Positions 26,651 through 34,205 of a DNA stretch of 36,743 nt are shown here, in pieces. The stretch comes from Sphingopyxis sp. GTDB taxonomy: Bacteria > Pseudomonadota > Alphaproteobacteria > Sphingomonadales > Sphingomonadaceae. How positions within the stretch are numbered: position 1 is the stretch's first letter; every line of letters begins with the position of its first letter. The notes below the pieces were generated by a model. The model did no database searches. It saw only the letters and a program-made list of their open reading frames with translations, and was not told where the DNA came from. The DNA is taken from NCBI RefSeq assembly GCF_019459305.1, contig NZ_JAIBES010000143.1:1-36743 (forward strand). Reading direction: 5' to 3'. The position numbers and the translations under genes are program-made.

Positions 26651-27717
26651 TGACCCAAGTTTCCGAACGCCAGATCGACGCCATCATCGAACGCCACGCC
26701 GCCCTTCAAGCGCGCATGGCGACCGGCGACATGGCGCCCGCGGACTTCGTTGCGGCGTCGAAGGAGTTTGCCGAGCTCGAACCCGTCGCCACCGCGGCGC
26801 GCGAAGTGGTGCGGCTGCGCGGCGAATTGACGTCGCTCACCGAAATGCTGGCCGACCCCGAGATGAAGGCGATGGCGGCAGAGGAAATCGCGGCGGTCGA
26901 AACGGCACTCCCTGCTGCCGAGCATGACCTTGCGCTCCAGCTGCTGCCCAAGGATGTCGCTGACGCGCGCGCGGCGATGCTCGAAATCCGCGCCGGGACC
27001 GGGGGCGACGAGGCGGCGCTGTTCGCCGGTGACCTGCTGCGCATGTACAGCCGTTTTGCCGACGGGCAGGGGTGGAGGGTCGAAATCATCTCCGCCAACG
27101 AGGCCGAAATGGGCGGCTACAAAGAAGTCGTCGCCTCGGTGACAGGCCAGGGCGTTTTTGCGAAGCTCAAATTCGAAAGCGGCGTCCACCGCGTCCAGCG
27201 CGTCCCCGCCACCGAAAGCCAGGGTCGCATCCACACCAGCGCTGCGACCGTCGCGGTGCTGCCCGAGGCCGAGGAGGTCGACGTCGCGATCAACGACAGC
27301 GACCTCAAGATCGACATCTACCGCGCGTCCGGCGCGGGCGGCCAGCACGTCAACACCACCGACAGCGCGATCCGCATCACCCATATTCCCAGCGGCCTTG
27401 TCGTCATCCAGCAGGACCAGCGCAGCCAGCACAAGAACCGCGCCAAGGCGATGCAGGTGCTGCGCGCGCGGCTCTATGATCTTGAGCGCGCGAAGATCCA
27501 CGACGCCGAAGCGTCGGCGCGCAAGTCCATGGTCGGGTCGGGCGACCGCTCCGAACGCATCCGCACCTATAATTTCCCGCAGGGGCGGGTCACCGACCAC
27601 CGCATCAACCTGACCCTCCACCGCCTGCCCGAAATCATCGAAGGCGCGATGGACGAGCTGATCGACGCGCTGATCGCCGAAGATCAGGCGCAGCGGCTGG
27701 CGGGGTTGGGTGACTAG
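26650..27717 (+). CDS. prfA: Peptide chain release factor 1
   Basis: Protein of 355 residues that terminates translation at UAA and UAG. The discriminator tripeptide PAT (186-188) marks RF1 rather than RF2, and the GGQ motif at 230-232 enters the peptidyl transferase centre. The surrounding segments [21 protein letters not shown] and INLTLHRL are also family-typical. Gln232 is the expected methylation site for PrmC, encoded 153 bases downstream. The 3' end is followed at once by a 10-bp hairpin. Confidence 0.97.
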   Translation: MTQVSERQIDAIIERHAALQARMATGDMAPADFVAASKEFAELEPVATAAREVVRLRGELTSLTEMLADPEMKAMAAEEIAAVETALPAAEHDLALQLLPKDVADARAAMLEIRAGTGGDEAALFAGDLLRMYSRFADGQGWRVEIISANEAEMGGYKEVVASVTGQGVFAKLKFESGVHRVQRVPATESQGRIHTSAATVAVLPEAEEVDVAINDSDLKIDIYRASGAGGQHVNTTDSAIRITHIPSGLVVIQQDQRSQHKNRAKAMQVLRARLYDLERAKIHDAEASARKSMVGSGDRSERIRTYNFPQGRVTDHRINLTLHRLPEIIEGAMDELIDALIAEDQAQRLAGLGD

Positions 27718-27719
27718 TC

Positions 27720-27741
27720 CCCCTCCCGCAAGCGGGAGGGG
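27720..27741. repeat. REP-like hairpin after prfA
   Basis: CCCCTCCCGC (27720-27729) and GCGGGAGGGG (27732-27741) form a perfect 10-bp stem separated by AA, starting 2 bases after the prfA stop. No T-run follows, so this resembles a REP-type element more than an intrinsic terminator. It may stabilise the 3' end of the upstream message. Confidence 0.6.
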
Positions 27742-27778
27742 TTAGGGGTGGGCGTTGCTTCCCCCAACTCGTTTGCAT

Positions 27779-27838
27779 CGAGCGAAGTCGAGATGCCCAT
27801 CGGAATAGCGCTGTGGCGGGGTGTCTCGACTTCGCTCG
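27779..27838. repeat. Inverted-repeat element with GAGCGAAGTCGAGA arms
   Basis: CGAGCGAAGTCGAGA (27779-27793) and TCTCGACTTCGCTCG (27824-27838) are perfect 15-bp inverted arms around a 30-base spacer. The arm motif is one I know as a recurrent intergenic repeat in sphingomonads. It lies 33 bases before the prmC start and follows the REP-like hairpin. Confidence 0.65.
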
Positions 27839-27870
27839 GCACGAATGGAATTGGGCGCGGTTGACTGGAC

Positions 27871-28704
27871 ATGAGCGAGGTCGCCGACAATATCCGCACC
27901 GCTGCCAATCTGCTCATCGGGATCAGCGATACGCCGCGGCTCGATGCCGAACTGCTGATGGCGCATGCGCTGGGGGTCGAGCGGCAGGATGTGTTGCTCG
28001 ATCCGGCGCGGTTTGACGTGCCTGAACTATACGCCCATCTGATCGCCCGTCGCATGGCGCACGAGCCGATCGCCTATATCGTTGGCTATCGCGATTTCTG
28101 GACGCTGCGGATCGCGGTCGGGCCGGGGGTGCTGATCCCCCGTCCCGACAGTGAAACGCTGGTCGAGGCGTGCCTCGACTTGGCGCGTGAGCGGGGCGCG
28201 GACTGGCCGCCGCGGGTGCTCGATCTCGGCACCGGGCCGGGCACCTTGCTGCTCGCGGTGCTCAGCGAGTTTCCGGCGGCGACGGGGCTGGGTGTCGATA
28301 TGTCCGAACAGGCGCTGGCCTATGCGCGCGACAATGCCGCGGACCTCGGGATGGCGGGTCGCACCATCTTCCAGTCGGGCGACTGGGGTGAAGGTATCGA
28401 CGGCCCGTTCGACCTCATCCTGTGCAACCCGCCCTATATCGGCGCCGACGAGCCGTTGATGCCCGATGTCGCCGACCATGAGCCCGCGGGCGCGTTGTTC
28501 GCCGGTGCCGACGGGCTCGACGATTTCCGCCGCATCATCCCCGATCTGCCGCGCCTGCTGGCCCCCGGGGGCGCCGCGATCCTTGAAATCGGCGCGACGC
28601 AGCACAGCTTGGTCAGCGATCTTGCTGAAACCGCAGGATTCACCGTCGCCTGCCGCCAGGATCTGGCTGGCCGCGACCGGGCGCTTTTGCTGACCCGCGC
28701 CTGA
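27871..28704 (+). CDS. prmC: Release factor glutamine methyltransferase
   Basis: Protein of 277 residues that N5-methylates the glutamine of the GGQ motif in RF1 and RF2 using S-adenosylmethionine. The SAM motif VLDLGTGPGTLLLAVL is at 117-131 and the catalytic NPPY at 186-189. The N-terminal helical domain (about 1-80) ends in the family motif PIAYIVGYRDFW, followed by VLIPRPDSETLVE. It lies directly downstream of its substrate gene prfA, separated by two repeat elements, which is the classical arrangement. Confidence 0.95.
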   Translation: MSEVADNIRTAANLLIGISDTPRLDAELLMAHALGVERQDVLLDPARFDVPELYAHLIARRMAHEPIAYIVGYRDFWTLRIAVGPGVLIPRPDSETLVEACLDLARERGADWPPRVLDLGTGPGTLLLAVLSEFPAATGLGVDMSEQALAYARDNAADLGMAGRTIFQSGDWGEGIDGPFDLILCNPPYIGADEPLMPDVADHEPAGALFAGADGLDDFRRIIPDLPRLLAPGGAAILEIGATQHSLVSDLAETAGFTVACRQDLAGRDRALLLTRA

Positions 28705-28960
28705 CCACCCGCGCAAATATTGCTTGGTTTTCGCCGCAAAGCGGGTTAGGGGCAAGTTACAGACCCGGCTGGGGTACCTTTGGCGATGCATCGCATCGAC
28801 ACTGGTCCGGCGGATCTGCTTCCCACTTACGATGTTCGTACCGGGCTTCGGTCCAGACGAGCGGTAAAGGGCAAGAACCGCGCAAGGCGCGCGGGCACGA
28901 CGCGTAAACAGCGCGATCGGCCAAAAGGGGTTGGCTTAGCTTATTTAGCTTTTCGACAGG

Positions 28961-29884
28961 ATGTCTCAGTTGAACATGAACAACCGCCAAAGCGGTCGCC
29001 GTCGCGGCCGCAACAATAACAACAGCAACAACAATAACCGCCCGCAATCGGGTGGCCGCGGTGGGGTAGATCAGGCCAATCGCATCGACAGCCGCGCCCG
29101 CGGCAACGGTGCCCAGATGATCGAGAAATACCGCAACCTGGCGCGCGATGCGCAGCTGGCCGGGGACCGGGTCCAAACCGAATATTACCTCCAGTTCGCC
29201 GATCATTATTTCCGCGTCGTGAGCGATTTTCGCCTCCGTCAGGAAGAAAAGAACGCGCAGAACGGCCAGGATCGCGGGCAGGACCGCCAGCGTGAAATTC
29301 GCGGCGTCGAAGATTTCGACGGCCATGACGACAGCGATCTGGATATGGACACCGATCGCGACGACAATGGCGAGAGCGACCGCGGCGAGCGGAATGATCG
29401 CGGCGAACGCAATGAACGCAATGAACGCAACGACCGCGCCGACCGCAGCGACCGTCCCGAGCGCAGCCAGCGCGAAGCGCGCGGCAACCGCGACACGCGC
29501 AGCGATCGCGATGACGATAATCGCGGCAACCGCCAGTCGCAGGACCGCCCGCGCCGCGATCGCGACGAGGGACGCAATGACGTTCGGAGCAGCGACGGCG
29601 ACGACGCCGGAGCCAGCAGCGTCGAAACCGTTGCCGAGGAAGCGCCCGCGCCGCGCACCAAACGTCGCAGCCCGCGCCCGCGCGCGGCTGAGGCCGACAG
29701 CAACGACGATGGCGGCAACGCCGGCATCGACACCGCGGTGCTGCCCCCGGCCATCGGTCGCCCCGAGCGCAGCGTCGAAGCCGACGCTGAGACCGACGGC
29801 GGCGCCGAAGCGCCCGCCGCCAAGCCGCGCCGCACCCGCCGCACGCTGGCGACGCGCAGCCCCGGCGTGGAAGCCGCCGAGTGA
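28961..29884 (+). CDS. DUF4167 protein with long disordered Arg/Asp/Asn-rich tail
   Basis: Protein of 307 residues. The N-terminus is Arg/Asn-rich (GRRRGRNNNN), then the conserved DUF4167 helix region lies at about 35-95 (GNGAQMIEKYRNLARDAQLAGDR, YYLQFADHYFRVV). Residues about 100-225 are nearly all Arg, Asp, Glu, Asn and Gly in short repeats (ERNDRGERNERNERNDR), partly from three tandem 9-base units at 29405-29431. The Ala/Pro/Glu/Arg tail ends in RRTRRTLATRS. It looks like an intrinsically disordered RNA-associated protein, but the function is not known. The location after prfA-prmC is, as I recall, conserved in alphaproteobacteria. The start could also be the ATG at 28976. The 256 bases upstream hold a GCGATGCATCGC palindrome (28783-28794) and no gene. 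Confidence 0.82.
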   Translation: MSQLNMNNRQSGRRRGRNNNNSNNNNRPQSGGRGGVDQANRIDSRARGNGAQMIEKYRNLARDAQLAGDRVQTEYYLQFADHYFRVVSDFRLRQEEKNAQNGQDRGQDRQREIRGVEDFDGHDDSDLDMDTDRDDNGESDRGERNDRGERNERNERNDRADRSDRPERSQREARGNRDTRSDRDDDNRGNRQSQDRPRRDRDEGRNDVRSSDGDDAGASSVETVAEEAPAPRTKRRSPRPRAAEADSNDDGGNAGIDTAVLPPAIGRPERSVEADAETDGGAEAPAAKPRRTRRTLATRSPGVEAAE

Positions 29885-29925
29885 AGGTACATCTTCGCGC
29901 TGGTCATTGACCGGCGCATGACATA

Positions 29926-29961
29926 GCCTCCCCGCGGAACGATCTGCGGGGAGGCTTTTTT
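29926..29961 (+). promoter_or_regulatory. Terminator-like hairpin whose 3' arm is the Shine-Dalgarno of the next gene
   Basis: GCCTCCCCGC (29926-29935) and GCGGGGAGGC (29946-29955) form a perfect 10-bp stem with a 10-base loop, followed by six Ts (29956-29961). Seen alone this is an intrinsic terminator for the DUF4167 gene, 42 bases after its stop. But GGGGAGG (29948-29954) lies exactly 7 bases before the ATG at 29962, the best possible ribosome-site spacing, and CCTCCCC in the 5' arm is its perfect complement. The folded state would therefore both stop transcription and hide the ribosome site. Confidence 0.8.
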
Positions 29962-31353
29962 ATGCGCGCTTTGGCAAGGACTTGCGGGGCGATTGTCGTC
30001 GCTGGTGCGTTGGCCGGCGTACCTGTGGCGGCGCAGGACGGCATGCCGGGCAATGCGCAGGGCGATGTCGCGGTCACCATCTATAACAACGGTCAGTCGC
30101 TGGTGCAGGACGAGCGCCAGCTCAGCGTTGCCGCAGGGCGCAATCGCATCGAATTTCCCGACGTGTCGGCGCGCATCCGCCCCGAAACGGTGACGCTGTC
30201 GGGTCCGGGTATCGCCATTGTCGAACAAAATTTCGATTTCGACCTGCTCACTCCCGACAAATTGATGGACAAGGCGGTCGGCCAGTCGATCACGCTGGTC
30301 CGCACCAACCCCGCGACCGGCGCCGAGCGCACCGAGCGCGCCAAGGTGCTCGCGGCAAATGGCGGCATCGTGCTCCAGATCGGCGAACGGATCGAGGTGC
30401 TGCGCGACGACGGCCTGCCTGTGCGCGCGGTGTTCGACCGCCTGCCGCCCAATTTGCGCGCCCGCCCGACGCTGTCGGTAACGGTCGATGCGGTCAATGC
30501 CGGGACGATCCCGACGCGGCTGTCGTACCTTACCCCCAATCTGGGCTGGACCGCCGACTATGTTGCGCTGTTCGACGCGGCGAAGGGCGCGATGGACATT
30601 CAGGGCTGGGTGACGCTGACCAACAGCACCGGAACCACCTTTGCCAGTGCGCGGACCTTGCTCGTTGCGGGCAATCCGGGCGGGGGCGGGGGGTTTCGCC
30701 AGATGACGGGCGCGATGAACAGCGCCGGGACCGAAAGCAACGACCGCGAACGGCTCGGCGACTATTATCTCTATCCGCTCGCTGCACGGACGACGATCGC
30801 CAACGCGCAGCAGAAACAGGTGAGCTTTCTCGATGTGAAGGGTGCGCCCGCGCAATCGACCTATGAATATGTCAACCGGTGGCTGGGGAGCAGCACCGAA
30901 GCGGCGAGTACCGCGAGCGTGCTGCGCTTTTCGACCTCGCGCCAGGGCGGGCTGGGCGACCAACTGCCCGCGGGGACGATCCGCGTCTACATGCGCGACG
31001 CGCGCGGCGACCCGCAGTTCATCGGCGAAAACAATATTGGGCACACCCCGATGGGATCGGCGATGTCGCTGCGCACCGGCGACGCCTTCGATGTCAAGGT
31101 GCAGCCGACCGTTGTGTCGCGCACCCGCAAGGGCGATTCGCGCTGGGTGACCAAGATGAAATATACGGTCACCAATGCGCGTCCGGCGCCGGTGACGGTG
31201 CTGCTCGCGCAGGACGGGCTCTATGGCGACGTGCGGATCACCGACGAAAGCCTGAAGGGCGAACGCATCTCCGCCGACCGCGTCGAATGGCAGGTGCCCG
31301 TACCCGCCAATGGCAAGACCGACGTCACCGTCACATTCGATACGCGCTACTAA
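29962..31353 (+). CDS. Secreted DUF4139 protein, paralog A
   Basis: Protein of 463 residues with a signal peptide (residues 1-24, ending PVAAQD), so periplasmic or outer-membrane associated. The N-terminal beta domain has VTIYNNGQSLVQDERQL and then a SITLVRTNPATG segment; the DUF4139 part includes RPTLSVTVDAVNAGTIPTRLSYL, LGWTADYVALFD, WVTLTNSTGTTFASART, and a conserved end near WQVPVPANGKTDVTVTFDTRY. The family has mucin-type or beta-sandwich architecture in other bacteria but no proven function. The ATG directly follows the T-run of a terminator-like hairpin that supplies its ribosome site. The next gene, 10 bases downstream, encodes a clear paralog. Confidence 0.85.
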   Translation: MRALARTCGAIVVAGALAGVPVAAQDGMPGNAQGDVAVTIYNNGQSLVQDERQLSVAAGRNRIEFPDVSARIRPETVTLSGPGIAIVEQNFDFDLLTPDKLMDKAVGQSITLVRTNPATGAERTERAKVLAANGGIVLQIGERIEVLRDDGLPVRAVFDRLPPNLRARPTLSVTVDAVNAGTIPTRLSYLTPNLGWTADYVALFDAAKGAMDIQGWVTLTNSTGTTFASARTLLVAGNPGGGGGFRQMTGAMNSAGTESNDRERLGDYYLYPLAARTTIANAQQKQVSFLDVKGAPAQSTYEYVNRWLGSSTEAASTASVLRFSTSRQGGLGDQLPAGTIRVYMRDARGDPQFIGENNIGHTPMGSAMSLRTGDAFDVKVQPTVVSRTRKGDSRWVTKMKYTVTNARPAPVTVLLAQDGLYGDVRITDESLKGERISADRVEWQVPVPANGKTDVTVTFDTRY

Positions 31354-31363
31354 GGCGCGCACG

Positions 31364-32944
31364 ATGCGGGGTGCGCTCCTGCTGGCATGGATCGCGGCGC
31401 TGCTGGCGCCGGGGTTGGCGATTGCGCAGGCCGAACCGGCGATCATCGTGTCGGCAAAAATCGATGACGCGGCGGTCACCGTCTATCGTGCCCCGAACCG
31501 CGGTCGCGGCGCGATCAACCCGAACTGGCCGCAGGGTTTCGCCTTCATCACCGAAACGCGAACGGTTACCTTGCCCGCCGGGATATCGGTGCTGCGATTC
31601 GAGGGCGTCGCGGAAGGGCTGCTGCCCGAAACCGCGGTGGTCAGCGGTCTGCCCGATGGGGTGATCGAAAAAAATCGCGACGCGCGGCTGCTGTCGCCCG
31701 CGGGGCTGGTCGACGCATATTTGAAACGCAGCGTCACTTTGCGCCGCACCAACCGCGCCACTGGCAGGGTCGTCGAGCAGGAGGCGGTGATCCAGGCCGG
31801 TCCGAACGGTGGCGTGATCCTGCAAAATGCCGCAGGCGGCTTTGAGGCGCTTGCCTGTTCGGGGCTTCCCGAACGCATGCTCTATTCGCGTGTGCCGAAG
31901 GATTTGTCGACCAAGCCGACGCTGTCGGTGTTGGTCGAAAGCCGGACCGCCGGCACGGTGACCGTACAGCTGCTCTATCTCGCCGAAGGCTTCGACTGGG
32001 CGGCCAATTATGTCGCCGACCGCGGATCGGACGGCAAGACGCTGGGGCTGACCGGTTGGATCACCGTCGCCAATGGCGGCGTCACCAGCTTCCCCGGTGC
32101 GCAGCTCAACGTGATCGCTGGGCGGCTGAACAAGTTGTACAGCCCGCCATTGCCGCGCAGCACCCCGGGACGGCTGATGCTGAAATGCTGGCCGATGGAC
32201 ATCACTAGCACCCATCCGATGTGGGAATTGCCGCCGATCATCGCGTTCGAGCAAGAGTTTGGAATGGACGCCGCCGAGGAGGTGATGGTTACTGCCAGTC
32301 GTATCGATCGGCGCGAGATGTTGATGTACGCCCCGGTCGCCGCTCCTGCACCGCCACCGCCACCGCCACCAGCTGAGGATCTGGGCGATCTCAAATTCTA
32401 CCGCGTCCCCTTCCGCGTCGATGTGTCGGCGAAGGGTCAAAAACAGGTCGCCTTGCTCTCCGAGGACAAAGTCGCGGTCGAGCAGCTTTATGCGGTGACC
32501 CTGTACCAGAACAACCAGCCGCAACCGCTGATGATGCGCCTGCGTGTTCAGAACCGCGAAGCCGACGGGCTGGGGCTCGCGCTGCCCGCCGGGACTGCGG
32601 CGGTGTTCGAGAGCGTTGGCGGCCAGCGCTTGCTCGTCGGCGAGGCGGCGATCGGCGACAAGGCAAAGGACGAGCGGGTCGATTACGACATCGGCCAAAG
32701 CCCGGCGGTGCAGTTTCGCGCCGTAGTCCAGGAACGCGATGCCAAGAGTGCTTATCAAATTTGGCAGGTCACCCTGACCAACGCGCGGCCGTTCGACGCC
32801 GAGGTCGAGATATTGATCCCGTTCGCTATCGACCCGCCGCCCGAGGGTTGGGAGCGGCGCGGCAGCACCTGGGTGTGGCGCGTGCGCGTGCCTGCCAACG
32901 ACAGCGTGACGCAAAGCTTTCGCCAGAAACTGAAAGACGGCTGA
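31364..32944 (+). CDS. Secreted DUF4139 protein, paralog B, with TonB-receptor-like motif
   Basis: Protein of 526 residues from the ATG at 31364, which starts a signal peptide (MRGALLLAWIAALLAPGLA, cleavage near IAQAE); the frame to 31310 lies inside the previous gene. It shares blocks with paralog A, such as a SVTLRRTNRATGR segment, KPTLSVLVESRTAGTVTVQLLYL, FDWAANYVADR and TGWITVANGGVTSF. An insert at about residues 300-345 contains EEVMVTASRI (305-314) and a run of seven prolines. The EEVxVTASR motif resembles the N-terminus of TonB-dependent receptors. After the insert the beta domain continues with a FYRVPFRVDVSAKGQK segment. The pair probably arose by tandem duplication and acts in the envelope; function unknown. 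Confidence 0.84.
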   Translation: MRGALLLAWIAALLAPGLAIAQAEPAIIVSAKIDDAAVTVYRAPNRGRGAINPNWPQGFAFITETRTVTLPAGISVLRFEGVAEGLLPETAVVSGLPDGVIEKNRDARLLSPAGLVDAYLKRSVTLRRTNRATGRVVEQEAVIQAGPNGGVILQNAAGGFEALACSGLPERMLYSRVPKDLSTKPTLSVLVESRTAGTVTVQLLYLAEGFDWAANYVADRGSDGKTLGLTGWITVANGGVTSFPGAQLNVIAGRLNKLYSPPLPRSTPGRLMLKCWPMDITSTHPMWELPPIIAFEQEFGMDAAEEVMVTASRIDRREMLMYAPVAAPAPPPPPPPAEDLGDLKFYRVPFRVDVSAKGQKQVALLSEDKVAVEQLYAVTLYQNNQPQPLMMRLRVQNREADGLGLALPAGTAAVFESVGGQRLLVGEAAIGDKAKDERVDYDIGQSPAVQFRAVVQERDAKSAYQIWQVTLTNARPFDAEVEILIPFAIDPPPEGWERRGSTWVWRVRVPANDSVTQSFRQKLKDG

Positions 32945-32963
32945 TTCGCCGCCCCCACCCGGG

Positions 32964-33356
32964 TCACGCCGGCGGCAATGCCCGCGGCCGGTGATTTTCG
33001 TCGAGCGCGACAAAGGTAAACAGCCCGCCGGTGACCTTGACCTCTTCCTGTCCGCGCCCGCGCGTCGCGATCACTTCGATGCGGATGCCCATCGACGTGC
33101 GTCCGCGGCGTTCGAGATGCGCATAGACCGAGATGATGTCGCGCAGCAGGATCGGCGCGATAAACTCCATCGCCTCGATCGCTACCGTCGCGGTTGGGCC
33201 TTGCGCGATGCGCGCAGCGACGATGCCGCCGGCGATGTCCATCTGGCTCAAGACCCAGCCGCCAAAGATATGGCCATTGCTATTGATATCGGCGGGAGCG
33301 GGAACGACACGCAGAATCGGGTCGCGCCAGGCTTTGGAGGGAGCACTATCGGTCAT
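32964..33356 (-). CDS. Acyl-CoA thioesterase, YciA-like hotdog protein
   Basis: Protein of 130 residues. The motif NSNGHIFGGWVLSQMDIAGG (about residues 25-44) is the active-site helix of the YciA/acyl-CoA hydrolase group, in which the aspartate of MD is catalytic. VAIEAMEFIAPILLRDII and VYAHLERRGRTSMGIRIEV complete the hotdog fold. It should hydrolyse medium- to long-chain acyl-CoAs in the cytosol. Its start lies 11 bases inside the end of the upstream small membrane protein gene, so both are translated from one message. It converges with the DUF4139 genes, only 19 bases apart. Confidence 0.92.
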   Translation of the reverse strand: MTDSAPSKAWRDPILRVVPAPADINSNGHIFGGWVLSQMDIAGGIVAARIAQGPTATVAIEAMEFIAPILLRDIISVYAHLERRGRTSMGIRIEVIATRGRGQEEVKVTGGLFTFVALDENHRPRALPPA

Positions 33357-33654
33357 GGTTCATGTCTGGATCGCTTTCGAACGGGTCTTCGATCGCCTCG
33401 TCATGCCCACTGCCGCTCGACAGGAACACCAGCCCCATCAGTGCGGCGCCGAGCATGACCGACAGGCCGACCCCGGCAGCGGTCGCGATAATCATATGGA
33501 TGGTCAGCGCCTCGCCCATGCTGAAACGCAGCCAGCCGAGCGCGCCGACGACGGCGAGCAGCGACACCAGCACCATGCCGCACATCAGGCGGCGATAGCG
33601 CGCCCACGCGATTTTCGCGGTGGAGTCTTTGTCGAGCGGGGAGGGTTTGACCAT
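33346..33654 (-). CDS. Small two-helix membrane protein, unknown function
   Basis: Protein of 102 residues from the ATG at 33654 (starting MVKPSPLDKDSTAKIAWARYRR); a frame to 33753 adds a poor N-terminus. Two hydrophobic helices are seen, about 24-42 and 50-76, with a short loop (RFSMGEALTIH), and the C-terminus is acidic (DEAIEDPFESDPD). Both ends would be cytoplasmic. I do not recognise a family. It precedes and overlaps the YciA-like thioesterase gene, suggesting coupled expression, and is divergent from the CBS-domain gene. Confidence 0.72.
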   Translation of the reverse strand: MVKPSPLDKDSTAKIAWARYRRLMCGMVLVSLLAVVGALGWLRFSMGEALTIHMIIATAAGVGLSVMLGAALMGLVFLSSGSGHDEAIEDPFESDPDMNHDR

Positions 33655-33779
33655 GGCGCTTCCATGAACCAAGCCGGGACCAAGGCCAAGCGCGAATGGA
33701 ATGCGGCCAGATGTTTCGGCTTTGCCGCGAATCATGATAGGCTTGCACTCCAAAGAATCGACATGGGGAGCGGCAAGGC

Positions 33780-34205
33780 ATGACGATCGGAGCGATCCTT
33801 CACGGGCGCACAGGCCCGGTAATATCGGCGCGCAAGGAAGACACGGTGCGCGCGGTGCTTGACCTGCTCGCCCAGCACCGTATCGGCGCGGTCCCAGTGA
33901 TGGAGGGCGACGCGATCGTCGGCATTTTTTCCGAACGCGACCTTGTCCGGCTGATGTCGTCCTATGGTCCCGAGGCGCTCGACCGCCAGCTCGACGAGGT
34001 GATGACCAAATCGCCCGTCACCTGCGATCCGTCGACCGCAGTGATGGCGGCATTGTCGCAAATGACCCAGCGCCGTATTCGCCACCTGCCCGTCGTGGAC
34101 GGCGGGCGACTCGTCGGTTTTGTGTCGATCGGCGACCTGGTCAAATATCGCATCGACCGGATCGAGGCTGAAGCCGCGGCAATGCGCGACTATATCGCGT
34201 CCTGA
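33780..34205 (+). CDS. CBS-domain-pair protein
   Basis: Protein of 141 residues made of two CBS motifs. The first spans about 8-65 (VRAVLDLLAQHRIGAVPVMEGDAIVGIFSERDLVR) and the second about 75-130 (VMTKSPVTCDPSTAVMAALSQM, IRHLPVVDGGRLVGFVSIGDLVK). Such pairs bind adenine nucleotides and act as sensors of energy state, but stand-alone members have no fixed partner. It is soluble and cytosolic. The last 16 bases overlap the 3' end of the convergent flippase gene. Confidence 0.92.
   Translation: MTIGAILHGRTGPVISARKEDTVRAVLDLLAQHRIGAVPVMEGDAIVGIFSERDLVRLMSSYGPEALDRQLDEVMTKSPVTCDPSTAVMAALSQMTQRRIRHLPVVDGGRLVGFVSIGDLVKYRIDRIEAEAAAMRDYIAS

Noticed and set aside
28783-28794. GCGATGCATCGC palindrome as an operator
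   Set aside because: A single 12-base palindrome with no second copy or known matching regulator is not enough evidence.
29405-29431. Three 9-base tandem repeats as a CRISPR or microsatellite locus
   Set aside because: They are in frame inside the DUF4167 gene and encode its charged repeat; there are no spacers.
29239-31479. 746-codon open frame on the minus strand
   Set aside because: It spans the DUF4167 and DUF4139 genes in antisense, is dominated by Ser/Arg repeats mirrored from the charged repeat, and has no domain.
31331-33013. 560-codon antisense frame over DUF4139 paralog B
   Set aside because: Composition is Arg/Gln/His-rich as expected for a shadow frame, and paralog B is supported by homology to paralog A.
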